NCBI GenBank assembly: GCA_004802725.1
Contig: SGPM01000003.1
Location: 186,001 to 250,000 of the forward strand
DNA: 64,000 nt
Source: Antrodiella citrinella
Lineage: Eukaryota; Basidiomycota; Agaricomycetes; Polyporales; Steccherinaceae
Reading direction: 5' to 3'
Shown here: positions 1 through 11,110 of the stretch, piece by piece
Position numbering within the stretch: the first letter of the stretch is position 1
Layout of the letters: each line of letters opens with the position of its first letter
The notes under the pieces: generated by a model
The model's database searches: none
The model's input: the letters and a program-made list of their open reading frames with translations, nothing else
What the model was told of the DNA's origin: nothing
Translations under genes and position numbers: made by a program

Positions 1-934
1 CAGTGCTTGCCACACCTCCCCCAGAACATAATTCTCCGTTGCCCGGCCCAAACGCGCATATTCGATCATATGCTCATCCTCCATTTCATACACACCGCTT
101 TGTGGTCGAGCTGGAAAAGTCCTTCCCCACGCCTACAGCAAGAAGTCTCATGAGGGCTATACGAGCACTATTAGTGGACAGGATAGGCAAAGTTCGGAGA
201 GATGCCCTGACATTGAAGGACCTCGAAAGCGTGCGTGATGTTCATTCTCCCATCGACTCTTTCGATCTTCATGTTCCGTTTCTGTAGCAAGCGTATTTGT
301 ACAGAGCCGCCCTGTCGGAACTGCGCACTGAGATGACGATGCGGACTCGCAATGGGTCGGCAGCTATGCGCACTGCTACTTCGGCCCTCAGACGTGAAGT
401 CGACGCGTTAGATGGACACATGAAGGAGGCTATCGCCAATTTGAAGCACGAGTGAGTCTGATTTTATGCCTATGCAAGGAGGCGTCACATAATTTCGTGC
501 GTGCTCTATCTCAGGATTCAGATGGACCTGGACAGCAGGAAGAATGAAGCCAAGAATGATCTCAAGAGGCAGGCCATTCAACATGAGGTACGTGTCTCTA
601 ATACTCGCGCGCGCTCTGCCGGTCTCAACATGCTGGTCTCAGGAAATACTCAACAAGTCGTTAGTAACTCTCGGTGAACTGCGAACTCTATCGGAAGAGG
701 TTCGGTGGGACAACATGCGAAATTCCGTTAGTGAGTATACTTCACCCGCTGATCTAACGTTCGTGCTGCTCATTCTTCGCAGTTGCTCTATCTTCTTTCC
801 TCCTCGTCATTATATTCTCCATGGAGATCTTGTCTAATGGCAAGAGTAAGAAACAACCTCCTCCCCCGCCTCCGAAACCGGAAGTCACACAGCTGGAGGG
901 TGAAGGTCTCCAAAAGATGAACTGGGTCACGTAA
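1..934 (+). CDS. Mitochondrial coiled-coil protein, DUF1640 / MCUR1-CCDC90 family (5' partial)
   Basis: Five exons can be read: up to 230, 288-451, 515-587, 643-730 and 783-934, with GT...AG introns between them, giving 234 visible residues. The first exon has no ATG before the window edge (the frame opens with GTG), so the true start and probably a mitochondrial presequence lie upstream. The protein begins with the family's TxxFVxxLEK-like block ([13 protein letters not shown]), continues as a long charged coiled coil, and ends with one hydrophobic segment (around [16 protein letters not shown]) and a short Pro/Lys-rich tail. This layout matches the DUF1640 family (yeast Fmp32, animal MCUR1/CCDC90B). 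These are inner-membrane proteins linked to assembly of respiratory complexes or the calcium uniporter. The role here is inferred from the family only. Confidence 0.85.
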
Positions 935-1150
935 CCGCAGACTATCTATCAGTCTTTGAGACGACATTATTTCGTGGGTTAACTACAATACCTGGAGGCA
1001 TGGCTAGATTGAAAGTTTACTCGCATGCTAATATTTGGACCTTTATTCCCTTCCAGTGCGAAACACATCTAATACAGATTATATCGATAGACTTCCTGCA
1101 TACCTTTCCTATACGACGTCGCAGTTTTCACCAGTGCCCGCTGAATTTGT

Positions 1151-1802
1151 TCACCGTACATCAAGTTTTTCCAACGTCTCTACTAGTTCATCCCCTGTGG
1201 ACTGTGTCTCCTTCGCCGTAGATCCCTCAGCTGCTGGCGCAGCAGCGCGATCCGAACTTCCCACCTCCCCACCGTCCGCTGCCTTCTTCGTGTTTTCGCC
1301 CGCTTCATCTTCGTCTTCATCCTCCCAGTTATCTTTCACGGTCACTGCCTCTTCTGCCTTCTCCTTCCGCTTCTCCTTCCGCTTTTCGTTCTTCTTCGCA
1401 CTCTTGCTCTTCGCTGAAGATGTAGAGGCAGACGTGGTAGGTGGTGGGGTCCAGCCTATAACGTGCCCCTTCGGCAGGGTGTGTGCGTCCATTTGAGCCT
1501 GCTTCGTCCCTCGAAAACGGGATACATCTTCCTGTGGTGTGAAGCCCGGGCGGATCTTGATCTGCTTTCGCAGCCTAGCATAGGTTCACGGTCCAGTCGA
1601 ATGATAGATCAGGAGATATTCAGAGTCGAGATTGAGGAATATTGAGGGATCGTCAGCTAAGATGTGCTTGATCTTACAAGTGAACAGATGAAACTTACGA
1701 TCCATCTGGCCTCCGGGATTCCGGAATGACACGTTCCAAAGTGCGAGGGTCAACCGCGATACCTGCAGTTGATTTCTTGGGAAACAGGTCAGGCTTGGAC
1801 AT
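1151..1802 (-). CDS. PYM1: PYM homologue, partner of Y14 and Mago (exon junction complex recycling factor)
   Basis: Two exons, 1699-1802 and 1151-1574, give 175 residues. The N-terminus has the Mago-binding signature: GIAVDPRTLERVIPESRRPDG, then IKIRPGFTPQEDVSRFRG after the intron, then LPKGHVIGW. The C-terminal half is Ala/Lys/Glu-rich, as in other PYM proteins, and includes a Lys/Arg-rich block and an acidic run. PYM proteins bind the Mago-Y14 dimer and the ribosome and strip exon junction complexes from translated mRNA in the cytoplasm. The gene is convergent with the DUF1640 gene and divergent from GPN3 (368 bp apart). Its presence fits an intron-rich genome. Confidence 0.93.
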
Positions 1803-2170
1803 CGCGGTGGTACGACGGAGTAAGTCAAACGAGTTCTATGCCTGTCCACGAAAAATAGATCAAGAAAGATTGAGATTTTGAACAACAGTATGCTTTGTCC
1901 AGATGCACCTATATGTGTAGCTAGAGACTTGAGAGCAGGTAAGAAATTGAGACGAGCTCCGAGCAGGCCTCAGGTTGAGCGAGGGGAGATTCGGAAGTTG
2001 CCGTGGAGCGGTTAGATTTCTCTGCTCGTCGGTAAACATATTTCGTATTCAGTACCATCTATCCCTCTATCCTTTCCTTCGTCCAGTGTTCCAGTGCGGC
2101 ATAACAGTCCGTTCGTTGCAAACCACAAGCGACAAGGAACCTTCGTACAGCGTCCCTATATCCCATTTTC
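1803..2170. promoter_or_regulatory. Divergent intergenic region between PYM and GPN3
   Basis: This 368-bp stretch must hold both promoters. I see no clear TATA box or other named element in it. Confidence 0.4.
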
Positions 2171-3428
2171 ATGCGCTACGCCGTTCTGGTCACTGGACCT
2201 GCAGGAGCAGGCAAATCTACCTTCTGCTCCTCCCTCATCACGCATCTACACACGTCAAAACGTACGGGGCATCTGGTCAATCTTGACCCGGCAGCAAATA
2301 GCGAAGCCTTCGAGTATGAACCCGCCATTGACATCCGAGACCTGATAAGTCTGGACGATGTCATGAGCGAGCTGAATTACGGACCCAATGGCGGACTCGT
2401 ATATTGCTTCGAGTGAGTGAGTGGTGCTTCTCTTATTGACTGTACCATTTCGACAGCAGGAAAGAGATTCTGCGATATATGGCGTGTACATTCGGAAGAG
2501 CTAAGCCTCGGTTTTACCCAGGTACTTGCAGCAAAATATGGACTGGCTGGAGGAAGAGCTAGGTGGTTATGACGACGAGTACCTCATCATTGACTGTCCA
2601 GGTAAGTGCTCACTGAGTGTCAATTGTAAACCCCTTGATCAACTCGTGCACAGGTCAGATCGAGCTCTACACACACCATCCCTTCCTCCCAACACTTGTG
2701 AAACAATTATCGCGTATGGGCCTTCGTGTGTGTGCGACGTATCTTGTCGAATCCCAATTTATGGAAGACAAATACAAGTTCTTCAGGTGAGTGCAACTCT
2801 CACGTGTAAGACGTGCAAGCATCTCAATGGAGCGGTGTAGCGGTGTATTGTCTGCCATGTCTGCCATGGTCAATTTGGAGGTTCCTTGGATCAACGTCAT
2901 GTCAAAAATGGATCTCGTCACCTCGAGCATCAACGATTCAGGGAGCGGTAGGAACGGTATACGTACCAAGAGGGACATTGCAAGGTATTTCAAACTTCAT
3001 GTGCTCATCATTCCACAAGCATGTCTCATGACGCTTTCTAGATATCTGGATCCGGATCCGCTACTTCTCGCTTCTGCACCTGGCAGCAGGGATGAGAAAA
3101 CGGAGAGACATTCAAAATTCCATGCCTTGAATAGAGCGATTGTACAACTAGTATGTACACCGTCAAGTGGATTGTGAAGCTCCTGGAGCCCTGACATTTC
3201 TTGCTTCCCTAGATTGAGGACCATCCCCTTGTATCATTCCTTCCGCTCGACCTCACAGATCCGGACTCAATAGAAGTCGTGTTGAGTCATCTCGACTATA
3301 CTATGCAGTACGGCGAGGACGAGGAGCCGAAAGAGGTAGGTGCATTTCATTTTCGTGGATATGCTCCGCCGCTGACACTGCTATAGCCGCACGACCTAGA
3401 TGAAGGTGATTTCGCTGACATGGAGTAG
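2171..3428 (+). CDS. GPN3: GPN-loop GTPase 3
   Basis: Seven exons (2171-2412, 2522-2601, 2654-2786, 2841-2984, 3042-3150, 3213-3335, 3387-3428) encode 290 residues, close to the family norm. The P-loop GPAGAGKST is at residues 9-17. The GPN motif lies in ELNYGPNGG, the DCPGQ switch crosses the second intron, and a base-recognition NVMSKMD motif is present. The C-terminus is acidic (DEGDFADME). GPN GTPases act in pairs in the cytoplasm to assemble RNA polymerase II and bring it into the nucleus. The start is the first ATG, directly before the P-loop strand. It is the only plausible start. Confidence 0.96.
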
Positions 3429-4808
3429 CACGAGCAAGAGCCAGCCTAAATTTATTGTAAGACCGATGGCGTACCACTGTAATAACATCCAGTGTATCCA
3501 ACAGCTGCCGACAGACCTACCTCCAATGTATTACGTTGCGACTACTTCCGTCCACCGCGGACCAATCAGTCTCATACCACGCTGCTAGACCAGGCGACAT
3601 CCTCGGCGGCTTTCAGTGTACCCTAATCACGACGCTGTGGCGCACAGCCCTCTCGTCCACTCTGCTACATGAACTTACTTTGATCATCTGTCAGCGTCGC
3701 GTATACGGTTTGATTGTGAGTCCTCTGGTTGCTGTAATTGAGTTCGATGATCATGACGAACCAGGGATCACGACGAATGTTTTGTACAATATCGTCAGCC
3801 GCGCTCGCATATGTTTTCGGGCTCAAACTTATAGGCCACGTTGTGAGGTGCGGAGCGTTCTACCAACTATGCCAATCGAAAACACTTCCACGTCCGGATT
3901 GTACTTCGCAGAAAGCTCGAGGACGGCGTCACTATAATGCGTCGTAGCTATACAGCACCTTGAAAGTACACAACGTGGTGATGCACTCCACCTACCATAT
4001 CAGCAGAGCCCACATTCTCGAGTCCTGTTAGACTGTAAAGGATTGGTGCTCTGAATGTGGACTCTGTCCTCTTGAGCTTTGAACCGTAGTATTGACGACT
4101 TTCCAGCCCAGTAGCATTGGTGCTCTCTGGGTCGTTATCTCATATCTAGCCTTGCGGCCTGATCCTTCAAGATCGCATCCGCACCTCGAGGGTGTTGGAT
4201 GAGCTTGGATAGAGCTTTGTGACAGGGGGCGAATGTCAGCCGTTGCGAACCTTTCACATCTTGTTCACATCTGCCTCGCGAAAGCCATGTTTTGGGATTG
4301 GGGTCGGTGGACAATAGCTCCGATCACCCACAGGTCCTAATCACCCCGATTTAGACTCATGGCTACTTGGTGGTTTGACTTTACCTTTCCAACCGAAAAC
4401 GACACCTGTACTGCCTGCGATGGCGGTGTGGATGAGCGGTAGTAGGAGTGGCACAAAGCGCTTCATCGCGCGTGCGAATCGGAAACACCCCGTCGGGTGA
4501 CGAGTGAGTTTGCGAGTTATTGTTCTGCTATTATTCGCATAGGATGGCCTCAACACTTGTCAGCCGCATGTTGAAGTGACAACAAACTCACAGCATTCTG
4601 TTCTAGCAGGTGCACAGTTCACATGCCGTGGTATCTTATCTGCGAGTGACGCGTACGGTGTGGCTCGAAAATACAGTTCACCTTTGACTCCACTCCTTTG
4701 GCCATTTCATTTTCGGTTTCCACCCACCCTGCGTACATATATAAACCCCCTTGGGTACGCATCTGCTCCGCCCTATCAACCCCACTCAAACACCCAGGCG
4801 GCTGAGCT
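3429..4808. other. 1.38-kb stretch without a supported gene
   Basis: Open frames here (for example 3536-3937 on the plus strand and 4341-4556 on the minus strand) show no recognisable domain, and I could not join them through believable introns into a protein. The last part is the promoter of the gene at 4809. The rest could be UTR, decayed sequence or an undetected lineage-specific gene. Confidence 0.5.
4738..4745 (+). promoter_or_regulatory. TATA box (TATATAAA)
   Basis: TATATAAA lies 64 bp upstream of the ATG at 4809, at a normal distance for a short fungal 5' UTR. A pyrimidine/CA-rich stretch follows, as is common around fungal transcription starts. Confidence 0.6.
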
Positions 4809-5496
4809 ATGCCAACCTATCATGTCCAGGTCCCCCGCGGTCACTCCCGCTCATCCTCGCACGGCCACGCCCATTCGTACTACTATCCTACAGACCGTAG
4901 TCATCGCGATCACTCGGGCACGCGTCACTACACTTCGTCTCGGTACCCAACCTCCTCCAGCGTGGGAGGGGCCTACTACGACGCCGGTCGTCGCAGACAC
5001 AACAGTATAAGCCATGGCGGCGAATACTATGTCGCACCTTCGTACTCGCATAGTAATCAGAGCAGGCACTCTCAGCCTGTATATTACACCGGCTCTACCC
5101 ATCGTCATTCCCATTCACCAGCCTACCATCACCGGAGTCATTCCGTTACTCCGCGGGTGGTCGTAGACTCTAGTAGACATCACTATACTCAGGCTGCGCC
5201 GAGGTATAGCGTAGCTGATGCTGTAAGTTCTTGATCTCTGCTCTGCACCACCGCAACCTGACGAGGTTGTTTCATAGGGACATCACTATCATGATCCTCG
5301 CCATGGACACGCTCATCTCCGTCGTCACTCAGACTCATCATCCTCTTGGCTGGGCGATCAGTTCCGCCGCCTCTTCGGAGGTGGGAACTATCACCAGTCT
5401 CGCTCCCGCTCCCGCACACGCGGAGTCTCCGAGTTCACAGACACCCGGACGGGCAGATCTGTCGACCGCAGAGGCAGGCCTGTCTATCAGGTCTGA
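4809..5496 (+). CDS. Small His/Ser/Tyr/Arg-rich protein of unknown function
   Basis: Two exons (4809-5222 and 5278-5496) give 210 residues. The first two thirds are low complexity, built from His, Ser, Tyr and Arg, with repeated HSH/HRH clusters. The C-terminal part is more ordered: SSWLGDQFRRLFGGG, then FTDTRTGRSVDRRGRPVYQV at the end. The pattern recalls small hypothetical proteins that recur in Agaricomycetes, but that is memory and not a search result. No signal peptide or membrane segment is visible. A TATA box 64 bp upstream and a clean intron support that it is expressed. The function is unknown; the His clusters could bind metal, which is speculation. Confidence 0.7.
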
Positions 5497-6012
5497 TACG
5501 ACGTGGTCTAGCCTCCTCAATTTGCTTTACTCTCCAGCTGCAGGCTTTGTGCGGCGTGTCTTTATAATATCTTCATTGAATGAGGTTTTCTTTGTGTTGT
5601 CGTTTGTGTAATTGTTCACTACCATGCCTTTGTTTTACGTGCCTTTGTTTTACGCTTCGGCCTTGTACTTTTATCCTCGGACCTATTTATCGCGCAGACA
5701 AAGAGAATAAGAACAATCGAATGCTGCCATAGCAGTCAGTGTCTATAATGTGACTCACTTATGGGGGAATCAAAACAACATGCCATGAATTTGCTCTCAT
5801 TCGAGCATTTGCTATAAGGTTATGAATACATATGGAACACAAAGCAGAGCAACAAGACTACGACCATACTACGTCCAGAATACAAAATTCGGACAGCGGT
5901 ACTATGCTACGCACTAAGAGAGGGATACGGGATTACTAGGAAGGATCAGTGTACGAACAATTTGAATATAAACCAAGACGATAGGAAAGCACGGCGAGGG
6001 GGAGGATGTCTT
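5497..6012. other. Convergent 3' region with a 15-bp tandem duplication
   Basis: The 516 bp between two converging genes presumably hold both 3' UTRs. At 5625-5654 a 15-bp unit (TGCCTTTGTTTTACG) is present twice in tandem. No gene is seen. Confidence 0.5.
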
Positions 6013-9000
6013 CTAGTCACTACCAGAGGCGATCATGTCGGCGTCTTTCTTCAATTGTGCGTTCTGGATCGCGGCCTGAGTCCAGTTGTGTACTTGCTGA
6101 TCGATCTCCGTCATGACCTGAACCACTTGTGTGCGGACTTTCACCTGGGTCGGGTCGTCCCTAGGACCTTCCCAAAGCACGGCAACACTGACCTCGATCT
6201 ATCGAAGAGGTAAGAACTCCGCTAAATCAATGAACGCGAGGATACAATACGGACCTTCTCAGCGAGTTCTGCCAGAGCTTCCTCCAGAGCTTGGCCAACA
6301 GCTTCAGCGGCCTTAGAAAGACGGCCCATGATGACTTCTGCAGCGCCCTCAAAGACCTCGTGCTTAATGCCGTTCACGTGGTTATGGAACAGAGCCTGCA
6401 CGGTGGGAGTCAGTCTAACGAGTCATGTAAGAGCGAAATGTGAAGTCTTACTTTCTGTCTGGCAACGCTTCCGGTCCCCCGTTCCTCCATTGCGCGATCA
6501 TATCCGTCAACCAACTGGTTCTGAACGTGCGGAGCCAGGCATCGACTGACTTCCTTCTGCTCCATGTTGATAGTGTCTCGAACGATGTCCAAAGTCTTCC
6601 TCAGGGCGACTTTCGCCTCATCCAAGGAGAGCTCTCCTTGACCCTTGGCACGCTCTTTGAGGCCTATGGTAGCAGAGTCCTCGATCTCCTTGAGAAGGGC
6701 CTTGATGGTATCGTTGGCGGCTTTCTCAAAGGATGCAAACAGATCCGTTTCGAACACCTTCGACCATGAGCTGGCTATTTGACGCGTGAAGGGGTTGCCA
6801 AGCTCAACGTTGAGGTCCTGTCGCCAGGATCCATGACGACGGAGAGCTGTAGGGAAGAGATGTGAGATGCAACCCTTGTTTTTCAACGAACCCATGACTT
6901 ACTAGCTCGGTATGTAGCCCAATGCATCGACGCGGCGAAAGAGTCGGAGGTTTCAACGGCAGCGTTGGCGGCCTGTACCAACATCAGTACCAGGTGGAGG
7001 ACTAGAAGACGAAAACTGACGTTAGCAGCTCCAGCTTGGCATTTCTCTTCCAAACCATCACGGAACGAGTTCTGTAGATGGTGGACGCAGTCATCAACGA
7101 CCTTTTGGAAGTCCTATATTTGACGATTCACTCGTGAGTTAGGCCAAGTCTTTTGACAACGGAAGTACACACCTTGATAAGACGCGGCGTAACGCCAACT
7201 GGTTCACCAAACCTGTCGACCTTCGGAGCATGTTCAGCCATCTTGTAAAGGCTGCTGCCTCCCAGAATCTGATCTGCCAATCCCGTAAGGTTCAATCCGG
7301 ACATATCGAATGGCATCATGAAGTCATGAAAAGGATCCTCGTGGTCATCGGGCATGCTGGACTCCCATTTCTCCCGCATGATTTCCCGGTCAACAACAGT
7401 GACGTCGCCGATGCCCTGAACATACGTGCGCACGGAGTTGGCGAAGGTCTTTAAGTGGGTAAGGAAGTTTCTGGCAGCGCGTTCGCGAGACGAGACTGTG
7501 AGACTGTGGCACCACTTCTGAAGCTCTGGAACGCCTGTGTCTTCAATATTGCTGAAGCAGGCGGGTTCACCATCGCCTTTGACCTGACCTGTAATCCTGA
7601 ATTAATCACGCAGTACGCTGACCGAAGAACATGAAACGTGCCTTTGATCCTCACGTAGTCACGAGAAGAGACCGTGAATACAGGCAACTCAATGGCATCG
7701 TAATCTGCGATGTGATCAGAACTTGCAAAGATGATAGGATCCTTGAACGACTTACCACGAAGCATGATCGTTGGGTCAAAGCTATCAGGGTCCCGTTGCT
7801 CGGCAGCGGCATCTGCAATACGATTAGGGACCTCATTTGTCACTTTGGATGTTCACCGGACTCACCGTCGAGGTCTTTCAGACCAACACGGAAGTCTTCC
7901 TTGAGTACATCACGAGAGAACTAAACGATCATGCTCGGTAAACGACCAAGTGATGAGATAGGAGTACTTTACCTCAGAACGCTTGAGCGAGCAGAAGGCA
8001 TTCTTCTCCCTCTGGAGACCATCTTGCTTCTTCCTCAGCGTAGCAAGTTGATCAACAGCCTCTTTCCTGAGACGACGCTGTTCGGAAAGAGCAACTCGAC
8101 CTTCCTTGATAGCGTTATCGTATTCTTCGATCTTATCCTGCAAAGAGTCCTCCGTAACCTCTTCCTCCATCTCCTCATCAGCCCCGTTGTCCCCGCTCTC
8201 GGTGTCGGAGGATTCCTTGTCAGACTCGTCTTCGTCTCCGCTCTCGTCATCCGTTTTCCTGTCGTCAGCTTCGACTTCCTCATCGGAGAACTCGAGTTCC
8301 TCGTCGTCGTCAATGAAGTCGTCGTCGTCGTCCATGTCAGCGTGCTTCCTCCGTTTAGAAGACTTCTCCGCACCACCACTGCTTCTCTTGCGCTTCTTAC
8401 CGGCCGAAGCCTCGTCGTCGGAGTTAGGCGTAGAGGAGCGGGCCCGTTTCTTCTTGTTCTGAGGTTTCTTTGCAGTCAAAACCGGTGTGAAAGATTCGCC
8501 ATTCTTCAACGCCTTCAAGTGATCCTTATATTCTGAGAGCATGGGCCGTAGAGTCTTGAGTGTCTTGTCTATCTCTGCTCATTCGAAACGATGTAGTCAA
8601 TGAGATGCAAGTGGGAAACGAGCATGTTATATTACTGACCTTTAGCAGCTGCTTCTGCATTCGCTTTCCGGTCCTTGGCATCGTCTGTTTCAACCTTGCA
8701 TGTATCTAGCTGGTCTTCAATGGCTTCTAACTCGGGGTCTTCCTCTAGGTTGAGGGCACGAAGAACCTCGGAGCAGGAGATGTCATCACACTTCGTAGCT
8801 GTGTGTGCGTGAGCAGATTGTGAGTGACAGCCTGTTCAGAGACGTACCAATGAATGTAATCGCATTGTCATCGTAGCTGGAAATAATCAGTTCCTGTTGC
8901 TGTGCAACATATATTGTCGTACTTACTTTCCATCCACTGTAACACAAGGTTTGAGTTAATTGAATTCCACACAAAGCGAACAAGTCGATACTCACTCATG

Positions 9001-10788
9001 AGCTGCATCTTGAACGCATCTCCCATAAGATCTACACCAATCGTGAGTCAGCAATGTATATCTGCAACTAGTCTGAATACTGACCTCGCGCAGTCTTGTC
9101 ATCTACAGCTCGTGTAATTGGTGCTAATATCCAGATACAGTCGCACTTCTTCATGTAGTCCTTCGCGATGTTGTTCCTAGCGGCATTGGCGTCGGCAACA
9201 CCGGGCAAATCGACTAAGACGGCGCCGGTGGAGAGTGCTTCAGCATTGCAGCGAACATTGACTTGACGGATGAGTGGCCAGAACGCAGGACCGTCAAGAT
9301 CGTCGTCCTTGTCGGCGTTGTTGGCTTTGGTGCGAGCCGTAAGATCTTGCCGGAATTTGGCCAACAGGCTGGCACCTTTGGACACTTCCTGGGCTTTCTC
9401 CTTCTCCTTGCCTTTACCCTTCTTGTCTTTCTTCTTTTCGCCACGCTTTTGGTCCTTGGAATCGATATACTTCCCAATCTCCTTTGCAAAAGTTTTCGAA
9501 TCGTTGCTGCTGATACGCTTGACGGTACCTAGAATTTCCGAGATTCCTGTAGACGCATGAGTAAGATACTTCTATAAATCATCGCCGAAACTCACTTGGA
9601 TCACGAGTAATAATCTGGTCGACAGACATCTTCACCAACTGCTCCTGAGTGACAGTAGGATACACGGCGTGCACCTACGAGTAACAGTTAAAACCAACCA
9701 CGGTACTCAGGGCCAAAGCGTGAGCGCTGACCTTGGACCACGCGACACCTGCATCACTTCTCAGGTCGGTACTGCGCTTCAAATTTCCGTCCTCATCAAC
9801 GAGGTCATCCAATAACACAGCCAGCTCGTCGCGCCATTCTTTCTCGGAGAGGAAAGACACATCGCCATCAATGGTCTTTTTGACATGGTAACCAATCTCG
9901 GTAACTACAGCGGTGCAAGCTGTGGAAAGAATCTTAGCCTGACGCGTTCATTATAGTGCACTTCTCATACCCACCTCTCATACCGCTAGTCGGAACGATG
10001 TTATCTAGTCGACGTGTTAATTTTCAGATACATGTGCTTCAAATTCACGTACTCACCATCTAGAATGGCATTCAATATCGATGATTTGCCAGCACCGGTA
10101 GCTATATATGCAAGACATCAGTGGGAATCTATGTCGATCTCAAAAACAAAACCCTTACCACCGCATACAGCGATCATAGTCGTCGGCGCTGCTTGATTCT
10201 TCAAACTATGGAATAGCTCAGCGTCGGCTGCAACCAGGACAGACACTAGATCAAAAAATTACCTTTCTATTTCGCGATCCCACACGTCTCTTCGCAGTTT
10301 ACTACCGAGTTCAAGTCTCTTGACGTTCTGGCTAATAGCCTTAACCATATCCAAACCCTCTTGAAGGGCGCCTTCAGGCGTATAGTTAATGTCATTGAAT
10401 GTAACGAATTTGGTGAATTGGACGCTTGGAGCCGCGGCAGCTCCTCGCGATTGCAGGCTGTCTTGCATCTCTACATCCTCTGCCAACAAAGTTGAAGGCT
10501 CTGGCTTGACAGCCACACTGCCTGTATATGGCACAAGCTTCATGCGTAACTACGTGAGTAACTAGGCTAGACACGACGCGTCGGTGAACTCACAGGATTT
10601 GGTTTGATCTCTACTTTGGCCTGCTCTCCTCCCGGTAATCCTAGAATGGAATTGCCGAGACGCGTTTCTTGAGGCTCTGCCTTGACATGACCCAACAACT
10701 GGGAACAAGAACGACAAGGTTATCGTAAGTGACCAAGATGGTATAAGTACCGAGCGCGCGTGCATACCGAGGATTGACCCATTGTCAT
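6013..10788 (-). CDS. Large dynamin-like / SLIP-GC-like GTPase with an acidic nuclear-type insert
   Basis: Many short exons encode roughly 1,100-1,200 residues. The start is ATGACAATG at 10788-10780, and the next two exons carry Pro/Glu-rich VKAEP and VKPEP motifs. The GTPase domain has a P-loop GATGAGKSS (around 10070-10165, interrupted by an intron), a G3 motif DLPGVAD (around 9200) and a G4 TKCDD (around 8800). Between 7960 and 8542 lies an insert with several basic KKRKR-type clusters followed by a long Asp/Glu/Ser run. The C-terminal third (6013-7800) is helical and charged. This order resembles fungal proteins annotated as nuclear GTPase SLIP-GC, a dynamin-superfamily relative. Nuclear location is inferred from the basic clusters. 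The substrate and cellular role are unknown. Confidence 0.82.
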
Positions 10789-11110
10789 ATTTTCCTTATG
10801 TTCTCTTTCCATGCAATGTGCGATGTGCTATAAATCGCAGACTGGATGAGGACAATAAGTCAGGAATGCGTGTGATATGATGAGGGTGGAAGGAAGGGAT
10901 GTGAAGCGTCTTAAGAGGGGCCCTTGCTTTGGTGCCTCTGTTTGCGCAGGACAAACAACGCGTAGCGTCACATTGTGTCACGGTCACGCCCCTTTTGTGT
11001 AGCTTTGACTCCGCGTTGCCATGGACACCGAGCGGCGCGCCACGTTCTCTTCCAGTTCCGTCACCAAAAGTTAAAACAACTCCAGCCATGGATCCACACC
11101 ATGACATCAA
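10789..11110. promoter_or_regulatory. Upstream region of the large GTPase gene
   Basis: This 322-bp stretch lies between the GTPase start and the 3' end of the next minus-strand gene. It should hold the GTPase promoter. No specific site was recognised. Confidence 0.35.

Noticed and set aside
3536..3937. Plus-strand frame of 133 codons in the gene-free stretch.
   Set aside because: No domain, no believable flanking introns, and a composition that does not resemble its neighbours.
7931..8536. Long plus-strand frame of 201 codons.
   Set aside because: It is the mirror of the acidic/basic insert of the GTPase gene, whose splicing and motifs are on the minus strand.
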